A stretch of DNA of 64,000 bases from Lepas anatifera (GCA_034440635.1 JAOTON010002064.1:62001-126000); one strand, 5' to 3'. Shown: positions 10,099 to 21,660, counted from the first letter of the stretch. Notes: generated by a model from the letters alone, not told the origin. Translations and numbers: made by a program.

Positions 10099-11130
10099 AG
10101 TGTCTCTGTCTACATTCTGCAGTATACACCACGGAAAGGAGTCTCATCGGCACCTCAGTGATAGTAATGGCAAAAAGCTAGTCAAGGTTCGCCTTCGTCT
10201 ATCGGCATGATAAATATATGGAACGTGCTTTCTTGGAAAGGGTGGCCGTATTTGAACTGAAAAAGCCACATTGAGTATGCCGAGGAAACACTTAATCGAT
10301 ATTTTATTTGCCGCAGAAATTAACGTTCGCCGAAAAAAGGAACGAATTCACAGCCTATCGACCCCCTCCCCGAGTGGTCTAGTGGTATGAGGTGACCTTG
10401 GGTACGCGACGCAATGTTTAACCCTGCTGCGCGGACATACATTTCTTGCTTGGATCTCTTGAAAACCTGCGTCCTAATATACCTTAGACACTGGCGACTG
10501 TAGCATCCTATACTACTGTGCAATGTCAATCTAAAACGTGAGATGTTTTATTATACTAAGGATGGCACAAATTGATACGTGTCACTTTGGTTGCCAATAA
10601 TAGCCTCTTAGCTGGAAAACGCTACATTTGTGCAAACCAGAGGCTCAATCTAACACAGGGCATTACCAGATCGTTCACTAATTTGACCTCACACTAATTT
10701 GGAGATGCCTTATCTCCAACAGAGGGAACATAAGTAAAGCGATGTATGTGGCTTTTTAGCCATTTTCAGCAGAAACATAAGGCTCAATCAACTATTTTCA
10801 AACAAAATGTCCCCAAAACGAATGCAGTGTCGGAAACCACCAGTCTGGAACGGTCCCAAGGTGCCGTATTTCCTTAAACGCCCTAAAGGCTTGAAAAGAA
10901 ATTAGCTGAGGCAAAAATATGTACCAAGTTCAACCCACATATATGGATATATAAATATAAAATTACCAATACCGCCTAGACTAATATAACCTCCTCACTC
11001 TACAGGAGAAAAAAACACGCAACGTCAAAATGAGCTCATCCCACTCCCGCCAACATCAGCCCCTGTCCTCCCGCCCCGCTAACACAGACAACTCAGCCAC
11101 GGAGCCCACGTCTGCGACGCCCCCACTCAC
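10099..11130. other. USF intron remainder
   Basis: An intron with AT-rich unique-looking sequence. Near 10376-10395 GTGGTCTAGTGGTATGAGG resembles the A-box half of the tRNA-like SINE at 25.5 kb, but no B box follows, so at most it is a fragment. No exon is recognised. Confidence 0.35.
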
Positions 11131-11342
11131 GTGGTTGGGCCGGCCATTCTCTCCTCCGTCCGGCAGCAGTTTGCCCAGCTTGGTGATCCAGTTGTTGATT
11201 TTGTCGCGTCGCCGCCGCTCCACCTCGTTGTGGGTGGCGCGTCGCCGGTCGTCGCGGTGGGTCTCAGTGCGGCCGCCCGAGGCGCGCGCCGGGGTGCCGG
11301 TCAGCCCCACGTCCTGCGGGCTGCTGATCACGTAGAAACCGC
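11131..11342 (-). CDS. USF: USF, exon with USF-specific region and basic-helix 1
   Basis: The exon encodes about 70 residues. It begins GGFYVISSPQDVGL, matching the USF-specific region (F-x-V-M-x-S-P-Q-E-V) next to the DNA-binding domain. The basic region RRATHNEVERRRRDKINNWI is nearly identical to other USFs, with the H, E and R residues that read CACGTG. Helix 1 continues TKLGKLLPDGGENG. The acceptor CCGGCGCAG ends at 11343 and the donor AACCAC|GTGAGT follows 11131, so the intron falls in the loop (phase 0). Entry is in phase 1, matching the previous exon. The loop is shorter than in vertebrate USF1. Confidence 0.96.
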
Positions 11343-11762
11343 CTGCGCCGGCCAATGGTTCAGTCAAACGGTGCCGGGAGGCAGGCACCGGCAGGCTTCA
11401 ACGACAGTGGCTTCAATAAAGAATCTTGCCTAAACTTTCGCAGAGGAACTGGTGCACTTTAGAGGAAAATGAGTCGGTTTGACATCCTTCACATTATGCA
11501 ATTCAAGCTGTTCGTTACCTTGGATAATCCACCAATAAGATCCACCTCTTCTTCATCCTACGATGAATCACCACAGTGTATCTGTTAGTTTATTTGGGTT
11601 TAGAAGCAAACCAACAAGTGCAGTCATATAACGCCCCTTTTGCAATGCACCAATCGCCTTCAACATAATAGAGCGAGATCTAGCCTAACGTACAAAAATG
11701 TGACAAACATCAATCCAAACCCGCAACCCCCTACGAGCCAGCGCGGCAGCCGCGCCACCCAC
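11343..11762. other. USF intron (420 bp)
   Basis: A short intron between two well-supported exons, with donor GTGGGT at 11762 and acceptor GCGCAG at 11343. No feature of note. Confidence 0.7.
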
Positions 11763-11984
11763 CGGTGCCAGCGGTGCTGAGGGTGGCGATGCCGTCGCCC
11801 CCGGTGCCGGAGGGGATGTAGGCCATCTGGGCGTCAGCCACCTCGGCGGCGGCGGCAGCGGCCGGGGCCTGCGTGGTCAGGATCTGCGCCGCGGCGCCGT
11901 TCTGGCCGGCCACGGAGGTCTGGTGTACCACCTCACCACTTCCGCCCGACGTCGTGTTGATGTGTACCACCCGGTAGGTCATGC
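11763..11984 (-). CDS. USF: USF, exon of the transactivation region
   Basis: The exon encodes about 74 residues starting MTYRVVHINTTSGGSGEVVH, matching the USF motif (V-x-Y-R-V-I-Q-V-x-x-x-x-x-G). It then runs into an Ala/Gln/Thr-rich stretch (AQILTTQAPAAAAAAEVADA) and AYIPSGTGGDGIATLS, typical of the weakly conserved activation region. The acceptor GTCGACAG ends at 11985 and the donor GCACCG|GTGGGT follows 11763. It begins with two bases of a split Gly codon and ends in phase 1, both consistent with the flanking exons. A few residues at the 3' end depend on the exact donor chosen. Confidence 0.92.
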
Positions 11985-13057
11985 CTGTCGACACAGGCCG
12001 ACGGGTGTGAACGGGAGCGGCAGGCCTGAGGGTGCCAGACTGTGGAAGCTTCACGGATGTACTTATTCTACAGGATTAATAACTGGAAAGCACGTCATAC
12101 GATCCTCTCGGTTCTTACAGCATATGGAACCAGGGCGGGGCTTTACCTACGCTGCTGACAATGCCGCAAAATCCGGGGTTTTGAGTGAAAACAAACCCAG
12201 GAAAAACAATGTCTTCACTCAATCAACAAGGTTTTACGTTTGATTTTCACTAGCTTGCATGCCCGATATTTTACCGTCTATCTCATTCTTTCATTGCCGA
12301 TGCTCTAATGAGTGGAATTGATTTTTAAGAAATTCACGATATGTTTCTAATTTGAACCGGAAACTTTGACAAAGTGGATCAACAAATAAGCCTATACACA
12401 GAACACACAAGCAGTAACTGACGCGTGCAGATGAAAGCGTATCTTGGAATTTCGCACCCAGCACCTTAGCTTTCCCTCTATATACGAATCCATAAACAAT
12501 TTTTGGAAATTACATTTAAATCACATACAAAAAGGATAACCGCACATCACGCCGGACCCAATTTAAAAGCCTGAATGAGGAGGTCAAAAGGAGTGGAGAA
12601 TTGACTAGTGAATGACAGAAGGCGATGCTGAAAGGGCTTCACTTCCTGGTGAACCACCAAAGCTCCATGAAAAGGCTTGGTCTGACGCAAAACATAGGGG
12701 CGTCTGGACAACGGCATGTGGTGTTTACCGTGCTATCTGCAAAAACCATCAAAGGGCCCATGGAACATCAATAAACCAGTTGTTATGCAGGCTATACGAG
12801 CAGTCGGCGGCATGCAAATGAATGAAAGGGCAGTGCAAGTCACTGAGTTGCCTTTTTCTTTTAAGGCAACATCTGAACAGAAATGGAACAGCTCTCAAAA
12901 CTAACAAAATCTTTAACACAGAAAGCAAAATTATTTCTACAAAAAGCATGGCTTTAGAGAAATCAAACCATAGAACGAACCAGTCTATACTCGCATCAAA
13001 CACATCCACGCCACCATATAGCACGTATGAGAAGGTCGTCTGAGAAGAAGGGTTTAC
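11985..13057. other. USF intron (1.07 kb)
   Basis: An intron between the transactivation exons. I find no repeats of known class. Short open frames (12612-12904 plus, 12749-13117 minus) have no recognisable motif; the second overlaps the next exon in a wrong frame. Confidence 0.5.
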
Positions 13058-13140
13058 CCGGCGCGGCGCCGCCCGCCTTGAAGTACTGCAGCTGCATGGG
13101 AGTGTCGCCTCGCTCATTCTGGTCAGTCTTCACCGCATCC
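13058..13140 (-). CDS. USF: USF, most upstream recognised exon
   Basis: In the only phase-compatible frame this exon reads DAVKTDQNERGDTPMQLQYF followed by KAGGAAP. It joins in phase 1 to the next exon to give QYFKAGGAAPGMTYRVV, which parallels the USF stretch V-K-Y-V-F-R-T-x-N-G-G-Q-V-x-Y-R-V. The donor CCGG|GTAAAC follows 13058 and is firm. The acceptor is less certain: GATGCCCACAG ending at 13141 is the only AG that avoids an in-frame stop, but its pyrimidine tract is poor. The minus-strand frame just upstream (about 13150-13230) is open in a different phase, so a longer exon with a frame error is an alternative. Upstream N-terminal exons were not found. Confidence 0.7.
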
Positions 13141-14047
13141 CTGTGGGCATCACGTCCACGTCACCTGCTGAACCTGCCGGAGATCTAGCTGGAGGACACC
13201 CGGCCCCTCACCGTCACAGATGGGGTCCTTGACGGAGGTGCAAATGAAGACAAAAAGGAACTCAAACCAAGTGGGATCGAAATCATTTATCTGGCGATTA
13301 CCGCTAAGTGTGACGGGATACACGAGTCGACAGAAAAAGTGTTGGAAACCTTCTTTATTTCGTAGAAATAAATATGAAACCTTCTGTGATATTTCGTAGA
13401 ATGCTGATATAAATATGTTAACCTGTTTTAGTATGCTTCGGAACAGATCTTTTTGTAATCCATGCCAACAGATATATTCATTGGGTACCATGCTGAGTCT
13501 TCTGTTAATTGTGTGTATGCGACTTCTTTTCTCTTTGGCTAAATCACGCTGGCAACGGAATCAAGTCAGTGTTTCAGTTTGTACCAATCACAGTTGACAC
13601 GAAATGTGATCCGTCATATCCTCCATCGAATTAGGATAAAAACTTTCACGTTGCTCTAAATGGAGCTCCCATTTCGATCGCACACCTCCGAGGTGTACAC
13701 TACCCATTTGTAGAATTTTTAGATGTAATTCTCCAAATTAAGTCCCACCATTTCAAAACTCTACGCAATCTAACCTTTTATCTGAAAAGCTGATGGAATA
13801 CAGGATGTTTGGAGCTAATAACGGATATATTCCTGACATTCCCCCAAGTGATACTATAGGCGACCGGAAGACTTTCAGATGACAAACTTGACCTCTTTTG
13901 TTAACTTTACCAACAAGGAGTATTCAACCTTAAACTTGTCAAATCTAAATTACACTATAAAAGAAGAACCTGAACTACTTGTAAATTTCAAATGATGGAA
14001 TATATCTATTGCAGACCAAATGGCACCATATTTGACACACCCTCTTC
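13141..14047. other. USF intron or 5' region, no recognised feature
   Basis: AT-rich sequence leading to the first TTAA element. The first ~90 bases are GC-rich and may belong to the USF exon if its acceptor is placed further upstream. Otherwise nothing is identified. Confidence 0.35.
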
Positions 14048-15236
14048 TTAACCTTCGCCCGGGTGGGGGTCTTTTAGACCCCCTCGGGTTTTTCCGAAGT
14101 GACCAAAAACCGGCGCGCAGCGCCGCCAAACTTGGTCTAGCTGTTCCTTCATCATTTTTACATCTTTCCTGAAAATTTTGGCTCAAGGTCATATCAGGTC
14201 AGGTCACCAGGTCAGGTGAAGTGACCTCACCTCAAAAATACTTAGGACGGCATAACTAAAAGAAGGGTAAATCGTTCAAGATGAAACTCATACCACATCT
14301 TGGGCCCACCAGGAGCTACAACATTTGTTCCGGGATTTTTGATATTGGTGACCTAAGGTCATGTGCAGAGCATGACCTCCCCATTGACAATGCATGGGGA
14401 AAATCACGAAATGAGCTTTTCTCAGTAAGTATGGATGGAATCAACTTCAAACATCGGTTGCGACTTGCTCTTAGCCCATTTCTGAAGCTGATACCAAAAT
14501 TTTTGACTTGTGACCTTTAAAAGGTCACCTTAGGTCAAATAAGCATTTTTGGTGTTTTTCTCTATAAATTTTGAATAAACTAAGATAGAGCTATTATTTT
14601 GTCACCAAAGTGTTTGTATAGTCACTGGAAGTCAAATGATATACATCATGACTATACCAGGTCAAGTCGGGTCAGACCGTTGACCCGGGTCAGGTCAAAT
14701 TCTTAAATTTGACCTGGCATAGCAATATCATATATCATTCGATTCGTATTGACGGAGGATTGCAATGGTGCATAAACTATGGCTGTATCTTGTTTGGTTT
14801 GGAAGCTATTAGCGAAAAAGTAAACGCCCTTATGCATGGTTGGCTATGGACATTCCCAAGAATATGCCCAATATTTAGTGACCTGTAGCTCCCTAGGCTT
14901 TGACCTGACACGAAAATGAATGCCACTGTAATGAAAGCGCATCTCAAGAGCTTTGAATGGTGTTAGAAAATGTTTCTAGCTATCATAGTTTCTGAGATAT
15001 AGGAGGTTTTCTTAGTACACCTCATATTAGCGATTTTGACCTATTTTGACCTCTGGTGACCTTGATATTGACCTGACAAGAAAAATGACCGAAGTATTTT
15101 CGATATCATTTTCGAAGAGCTTCGATTGCCGTTTTGCGCTTTTTCTAGCTCTCTTAGTTTTTGAGATCGTGGGGGTCTTTTTAGCCCCCCACCATGGCGA
15201 AGGTGGCTCGCACTCCGCCACCGGGGCAAGGGTTAA
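14048..15236. mobile_element. TTAA element, family 1 (piggyBac-like MITE, AGGTCA-rich)
   Basis: This 1.19-kb element is flanked by TTAA on both sides. It begins TTAACCTTCGCCCGGGTGGG and ends GGGGCAAGGGTTAA. The subterminal GGGGGTCTTTTAGACCCCC and GGGGGTCTTTTTAGCCCCC are small hairpins. An inner stem, GGCGCGCAGCGCCGCC, lies near 14113. The interior is full of AGGTCA/TGACCT words, often overlapping (AGGTCAGGTCACCAGGTCAG). TTAA plus CCC at the terminus is the piggyBac pattern; no transposase is present. A second copy lies at 59075-60275 with only scattered differences. Confidence 0.8.
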
Positions 15237-16308
15237 ATCGTAGATCCAGAAGACTAGCACTACCAACATTTAGAAGTAAGAATAAATGGGTGAGCATCCT
15301 CGAAATAAGTGTAAAAAACCAGTCCCCAGGATACTCCATGCTGTCGTTCACGATATTTTTCGGAGGATAGTCAAAACATGACAACTAAAAAGGAGAGCAA
15401 CTTACCCGTATTGAACGATCGCTAGATTCTGAGGTATTACTTCTTTGATGTCCCCTCTTTCATTCATTCTGGGAAGACATTTAACCTGCCCACACAAGGT
15501 AGAAATCTAGTGAGCTCTCGCTATCACAGACTGAAACATAGTGCCTTGGGAGGGAAGCTTGTAAGCTGGGAGCACGTGAAACAGTCTTCTAACAGGGCGT
15601 GAAAATCATTTATAAGAGAGGGAGTTGAGCAGTGTCACCCTTCCTTTACAATGCAGATATTAGGCATCACCTTGGAGGAATGAAAGGACATATCTGGTCT
15701 TTTCTCATTTTGTGACAAATGAATGAAATAAAAAAACAGTTCATAACAGTTTCAGTCATCCTAAATTGGATATTCATTTGTAAAGGATACAATTAGACAC
15801 AAATGCCTAGAATAATACAAAACTGAAAAGACCAAATTAATCTGAGACCAGTGGACTGAGAATCCCTAATATCTAGTATGGCTTTGCACTATACCATTGA
15901 CATAGAGACGTTGCATCTGCAGTCTGGAAGCTTTCAGGAAGCGTCCACAAGGTAGGCTGCACTCGTGATGCAATGGCTATGTATGTGTGAAGCAAAATTT
16001 TCCAATGGACAATAAAAGTTTGGTGAACTTGGCAGATGCTAGAGTCTGAACCAAAAAAGCACTAGCACCATAAATGGGGAATAACATAATGGTGGCATAC
16101 ATAATTCAATGCAGTGAAAAATAAATGCCTTTAAATAATGTGAGATAAAATAACATTTAGTCAAAAAGTGGGTCTTCCCCAATACCACTTTTTCCAAGCT
16201 AATCACAACCCCATCTGTTACATTTTAATATAACATATAACAGATTAGTAATGTGAAAATATCCTTTAGATTTTGTTTTTCATTCTAACCCACATAAACT
16301 GGCTTTTC
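15237..16308. other. Unannotated stretch
   Basis: AT-rich sequence with no recognisable exon, RNA gene or repeat. Confidence 0.3.
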
Positions 16309-16824
16309 CTGGGCCCTGATCGGCAACTAAGATTCTTAGCTAAGACTGTCTTAGCTAAGACAGAGCATGCGCAGTACGCCCCACGCCACCCAGCTAGCCA
16401 CCTAGCGGTAAGACTGGCATTAACTCGTACATGACGTCACGAAGTATGACGTCAGCAGTAAGACTGTCTTACTTGTCAGCTAAGGAAGAAAATAGTGACT
16501 GGGCGCAGACCGAAATATCGGCATATCTGACGACATGGGATGATTAGAGCAAGTGGCGTTTTGCAGTGCGGAAATCTGGTGCAGTGGTTCTCAGTCGTGG
16601 ATAACGATGTATGTACCTTTTACTCACTGTTTAAAGGTAGAAGAACGCGCAAACACAATAAGGGCGTGCTAGCTGCCATCTAGTGCTAAGAATATGAACC
16701 AACAAATCGACTTGCCTGCCACCTGGTGCTAAGACTGGAGTTACACTGATGACGCCACTGTTCATTATGTCGATTATGACGCGTCTAAGCCTAAGAATAT
16801 TCTTAGATGCCGATCAGGGCCCTG
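16309..16824. mobile_element. ~0.5-kb MITE with GGGCCCTGATCGGCA termini
   Basis: The left end CTGGGCCCTGATCGGCAACT followed by AAGATTCTTAG is mirrored at the right by AAGAATATTCTTAGATGCCG followed by ATCAGGGCCCTG. The interior near 16330-16370 has a second palindrome (TTAGCTAAGACTGTCTTAGC). There is no coding capacity. A convincing target duplication was not found, so the superfamily is left open; CAGGGCCC-type ends are seen in hAT and P elements. Confidence 0.65.
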
Positions 16825-18059
16825 GATTGGCATCTAATTGTATACATCCATCCCCTGAGATCACCCCGCTCTGCATGCAAATGGCAAGCTGAAGAACTGC
16901 ATTAATGAACTGTATTGGTAGCAAACTTTGTAAGGATGGCAAGGGTGTACCCTCAAATGTGTTCATGTGCTATCCATTGCTTGGTTTCCATGGGTGAGAA
17001 GCAATTAGGTTAGAGCTGAGCTGAGAATTAGGATACAGTGATCAGTTCTCATGACACATAAGCTTGGATGAGGATAGAGGTGTAGGTGGATGGAAGTGTT
17101 TTCAATCTCAATTCCACCTTCATTTCGGGCATACCATTGACATTTTCTTTCACTGCTCTCAGTTTCTCTTCACCCAAATTTCTAATTTTGTATGATGAAT
17201 AATAGTTTTGTTTAATGAATACTTTTCTTTTAAATGTAATGCCATTTTGCTTTGATTTTGATCAATAATAAAGAACATTCATCCTGTGCAATCTACTCTG
17301 CTTTACCTCTACACTGTGAGTACACTATCTAACATCCTCTGCCAAATTCTACCAGGTCATGTTGGATGCGGATTGATGAGTCAGTTTGGAACCAGGTTTC
17401 CATTGCCCAAAGCTCCATCTATATCCCAATTGTGTCCGGATAAGGTGTGTGATCAGATTGAAATTGAGCATGGAACCTGGAGTCTATTTATTCAGGGTGT
17501 ATGGTAGAGTGTAGGTATGGCATGGTAGAAAGTAAAAGTACAAATATTTTTGGGTCACTTATTACCCAACTGGCACAAATGGGTTAAGGCCTGGAGTAGT
17601 TTTAGGTAGTACAGCATGCCTGTGGATAGGTTTAAAAACTTCATATTAAGGTACAAGGTTTTAATGCAGTGGTTATTGCCTTTTCAAACTTTGACACCCT
17701 CCAACCATTTAAAACAGCACTCGCTCTTGCTTGAGGCTGGACTGGAGACATCTCAACCCCTTTTCTATATAGTAGGTCATAAATTTCCAATCTTATTCAA
17801 ATAGAAAATTTTATTATTACACACGACCTGGTCTTCATCCCCCACGGTATTGACTTTAATGCATGGACTTTTTAACATTCATTCCATTTCAAATTTCTGC
17901 TCGCCCTATTTCGCCAATACGGGACAAACAGCAATTAAAAGTGTATCTAGTTCGATCTCCAATACATGTGGTAAGCCCTTAATCTCGAAGAAACAGCGAT
18001 TGCATCCTTCTTTAACTTACAACAAAACAAAATCTAATTACAATAATTACCGCCCATCG
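16825..18059. other. Unannotated stretch
   Basis: AT-rich sequence between the MITE and a GC-richer block at 18.06 kb. No exon or repeat is recognised. Confidence 0.3.
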
Positions 18060-18180
18060 TAGACGCACCGCAACTCCATATCAGCTCCCACGCGTACGGC
18101 ACAAACAGATGACTGGTCACGAGACCAAAGCTGTGGGTCATGTGACAAGATGGCGGATGCGCACGAATACGCCTTAAAGG
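18060..18180. promoter_or_regulatory. Candidate promoter-like block
   Basis: A compact CpG-containing block in AT-rich surroundings. It holds GTCATGTGAC (a CACATG E-box within a GTCA...TGAC palindrome) directly next to AAGATGGCGGA, which matches a YY1-type core-promoter element. On the minus strand the block could serve the missing 5' end of USF; on the plus strand AAGATGG gives a short open frame of no known identity. The assignment is a guess from motif composition. Confidence 0.25.
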
Positions 18181-18652
18181 ATACAGTTATTGTATTTCAC
18201 TGCTAATGAACAGTAATAAAGCAAAGAAATCACCTAAGTTGCTCATTCCAAGCTCATGTGTATCAAGTGGGCTGATGAATTTACTGTTACGTCCTAATTT
18301 CCCCCTTGGTAGTAGTACTACTTTTTGATAGTGGGATGAACATCACGTGGCTTGAACGTGACGTCCTCAGCGCGTGACTGAATCGCATTCCCAAGGTCGT
18401 TTGCGTTCGCAACACAGTACGAGTGAAAAACAGCGTTGATTGGTTGATATCGTAGATAGCAAAAAGTATAAGAAATCTTTGAGATGGTGATTTCCCTCGC
18501 CGTACAGGCGCATACCATGCGGGCAAGTGCTCCACTTCTCGTATACTGCAGGATTAACACGTGTTACTGAGCCGGGGTACCCGCCCCAGTGGGCCCCGTG
18601 CGTTACCTTTGCACCGGTAAAGGGGGGGGCGGCGTGAAGCCATACCTAGGAG

Positions 18653-18881
18653 CATAGGCGGATCCAGGGGCGGGGGGGCAAGGGGGGCACGTGCCCCCCG
18701 ATCGACCCTCGGCGCCCCCTGAAATAACGCTTCCCACCCCCCCCAGGATGCGAAAGTCGGCGCCCACGGATAGGATTTGGCGCCCACCTGATAGCCTTTT
18801 CCGGTCATAGTGGCGTCCCCCTGGTCCGGATGGCGCCCCCGGGAAGGTGCCCCCCGATCGGCAATCCTGGATCCGCCTATG
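18653..18881. mobile_element. hAT-like MITE copy 1 (8-bp TSD)
   Basis: A 229-bp element with inverted termini CATAGGCGGATCCAGG and CCTGGATCCGCCTATG, flanked by a perfect 8-bp duplication CCTAGGAG at 18645-18652 and 18882-18889. The interior is made of GGCGCCCCC and CCCCCCGATCG phrases shared with copies at 19056, 30689, 35.5 kb and 63.1 kb. The 8-bp duplication and GGCGGATCCAGG end point to hAT. Confidence 0.9.
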
Positions 18882-19055
18882 CCTAGGAGGATCCAGGAAT
18901 ATTGCCAATCGGGGCATCACGAAATTCTGGAATCTTGCGTTTGTGATGACGCCGATGATGCTGGTGAAAACCACTAGTCGATATCTTGTCTGGTTTCCGA
19001 AAAAGTTTCTATCCGCAAGACGTACGTTATAACGTTTTTCCTAAAGGGTCTAGGA

Positions 19056-19321
19056 CATAAGCTGATACAGGGGGCAAGGGGGCACGTGCCCCCCCGATCG
19101 ACCCTCGGCGCCCCCTGAAAGGTCGATGGCGCCCCCCTGAAATGTCGCTTCCCACCCCCCCCAGGATGCGAAAGTCGGCGCCCACCGATAGGATTTGGCG
19201 CCCACCTGATAGCTTTTACCGGTCATAAGTGGCGCCCCCTGGTCCGGATGGCGCCCCCCCCGGTCCGGATGGCGCCCCCCGGGAAGGTGCCCCCCGATCG
19301 GCAATCCTGGATCCGCCTATG
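19056..19321. mobile_element. hAT-like MITE copy 2 (8-bp TSD)
   Basis: A 266-bp sister of the copy at 18653. The flanking duplication is GTCTAGGA at 19048-19055 and 19322-19329. The right terminus CCTGGATCCGCCTATG is intact; the left terminus has decayed to CATAAGCTGATACAGG. It carries one extra internal GGCGCCCCCC subrepeat relative to copy 1. Confidence 0.9.
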
Positions 19322-19460
19322 GTCTAGGATCATGCAATTCTGGAATCTTACATTTTCAATGGCAAGGATTATGATGGTGAAAACCGCAAGTCGCTAGGTG
19401 CGCTGGTTGCGCAGAGCATTTTTCTCCGCAACTTGCAAAATCCACGAGATAGACGTCCTA

Positions 19461-21660
19461 GCGACGGATTCGCATTCGGATTCAGCGACGGATTCGCCCG
19501 AAATGGCGTCTCCTGCGATTTCGCTCAAATTCACACCATAGGCTCCCCGTGCCCTCAGCAACTCACCCCTAAAGTGATTTTCTGTCATATTCACCCGTTC
19601 ACCCGCTAGAGGTAAAAAGTGAAATTCACCCGAAACGGCGTCTCCTGCGATTTCACTCAAATTCACACCATAGGCTCCCCGTGCCCTCAGCAACTCACCC
19701 CTAAAGTGATTTTCTGTCACATTCATCCGTTCACCCGCTAGAGGTGAAAAAGTGAAATTCACCCGAAACGGCGTCTCCTGCGATTTCACTCAAATTCACA
19801 CCATAGGCTCCTCGTGCCTAGCTGTGAGTTGCTGAGGGCACGGGGAGCCAATGGTGTGAATTTGAGCGAAATCGGAAAAGACGCCATCTCGGGCGAATCC
19901 GTCGCTGAATCCGACGCTTAACCCTCGCCCCACCGGGGGCCATCGATGGCCCCCTAAGGTTTTTCCGAGATAGCAGAAAAACGACGACGCGCAGCACCGC
20001 GTTTGAGGGCTCTACCTCTCACTGCATCATTTTCCCATCATCCCTGAAATTTTTTACCCCGGGTCACCCAAGGTCAGGTCACCAGACGAGGTCAACCAAG
20101 GTCACCTCACTTCAACTTTAGAGCTCTGTAAGAGCTACATTTCAAACTCGATCGATTTGAAACTTCCTACACTTTATGACCCCTCCAGGGTCTACAAGGT
20201 TTATATCCGGGATTTTTCGATTTCGTGCCCTGAGGTCAGGTCACGAGGCGACCTCTCCCATTGGAAAAGCATGGGGAAAACCTGTTTCATGATATAAAAG
20301 CCACAAAAATGATTGCAAATACTCAGACTGCTCAGAACAGCGTTTGTTGACACCCTTTCACGGATCCCAGGGGTCATATTTACCCTTTGACTTTTCCCAA
20401 GGTCATCCAAGGTCACCAGAGGTCAAAAACAGTATTTTGACAATAACTTTTGACCTAATTAAGCTAAAGCGGTGAAACAAACACCATCGTGTTTGTCTTG
20501 TCACTGGCTTTCATTCGATATACGGCAAGGTCACTATGTGACCTTTCGTGACCTCAGGTCATATTAGGTCACGAGGTGACCTCTGGAGTTCAAACCACTG
20601 GCGGAAGGTCTTTACGTTCCACATAGCGGAAAAAGTACTGGCAATTTCCTATCAAATGAACTTTACCAGGCCTCAATAGCTCTAATGACATAAGAGTTAT
20701 GACCAGTTTGCTTAATCATTGCATATTTGAGTGAAAATAGCCGATCTTGACCTAATTTGACCTCTGGAGGTCAAACCATTGACCTGAGCACTAAAACATG
20801 CCAAGTAATTTCTTACTGAATTCACGCAAGCTTTCTATTGCACTTTACAGATTTGCGCTAACGCCCATATTTTCGGAGTTAGAGGGGGCCATCGATGGCC
20901 CCGGTGGGGCGAAGGTGGCGCCGGACCCCCGGTGGGCGCGGGTTAAGACGCCGGTTAGGGAGAATTTCACCTTTTCACCTCTAGCGGGTGAACGGGTGAG
21001 TGTGACGAAAAATCACTTTAGGTGTGAATTACTGAGGGCAAGGGGAGCCTATGGTGTGAATTTGAGCGAAATCGCAGGAGACGCCGTTCGGGTGAATTTC
21101 ACCTTTTCACCTCTAGCGGGTGAACGGGTGAATGTGACAGACAGTCACTTTAGGGGTGAGTTGCTGAGGGCACGGGGAGCCTATGGTGTGAATTTCAGCG
21201 AAATCGCAGGAGACGCCGTTTCGGGTGAATTTCACTTTTCACCTCTCGCGGGTGAACGGGTGAATGTGACAGAAAATCACTTTAGGGTTGAGCTGCTGAT
21301 GGCACGGGGAGCCTATGGTGTGAATTTGAGCGAAATCGCAGGAGACGCCGTTTCGGGTGAATTTCACTTTTTCACCTCTAGCGGGTGAACGGGTGAATGT
21401 GACAGAAAATCACTTAAGGGGTGAGTTGCTGAGGGCACGGGGAGCCTATGGTGTGAATTTGAGCGAAATCGCAGGAGACGCCGTTTCGGGTGAATTTCAG
21501 TTTTTCACCTCTAGCGGGTGAACGGGTGAATGTGACAGAAAATCACTTTAGGAGTGAGTTGCTGAGGGCACGGGGAGCCTATGGTGTGAATTTGAGAGAA
21601 ATCGCAGGAGACGCCATTTCGGGCGAATCCGTCGCTGAATCCGAATGCGAATCCGTCGCT
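19461..21660. mobile_element. Foldback-like element with tandem-subrepeat arms
   Basis: The left end GCGACGGATTCGCATTCGGA then TTCAGCGACGGATTCGCCCG is exactly mirrored by the right end CGGGCGAATCCGTCGCTGAA then TCCGAATGCGAATCCGTCGC. Both arms consist of head-to-tail copies of a ~133-bp unit (core TCACCTCTAGCGGGTGAACG), about three on the left (inverted) and five on the right. Long inverted arms made of direct subrepeats are the hallmark of Foldback elements. Open frames that read through the units (19394-19789 minus, 20798-21388 plus) are repeat artefacts. A TTAA family-2 element sits between the arms. No target duplication was identified. Confidence 0.8.
19918..20946. mobile_element. TTAA element, family 2, inserted in the Foldback element
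   Basis: A 1.03-kb element flanked by TTAA. It starts TTAACCCTCGCCCCACCGGG and ends GGTGGGCGCGGGTTAA. The subterminal perfect palindrome GGGGGCCATCGATGGCCCCC occurs at the left, and a near-identical one lies near 20884-20902. The interior is dense in AGGTCA/TGACCT. A diverged inverted copy lies at 42585-43614. It lacks a transposase, and piggyBac-type non-autonomous status is inferred from TTAA and CCC ends. Confidence 0.8.

Noticed and set aside
13150..13491. A 113-codon minus-strand frame just upstream of the first USF exon
   Set aside because: It is in a different phase from the recognised exon and ends in a stop before it. Only its last ~30 codons are GC-rich; extension of USF into it would require a frame error.
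19394..19789. Open frames with FSPLAGERVNVTENHFRGEL repeats (also 20798-21388)
   Set aside because: They follow the ~133-bp subrepeats of the Foldback-like arms, appear on opposite strands in the two arms and have no start or stop logic.
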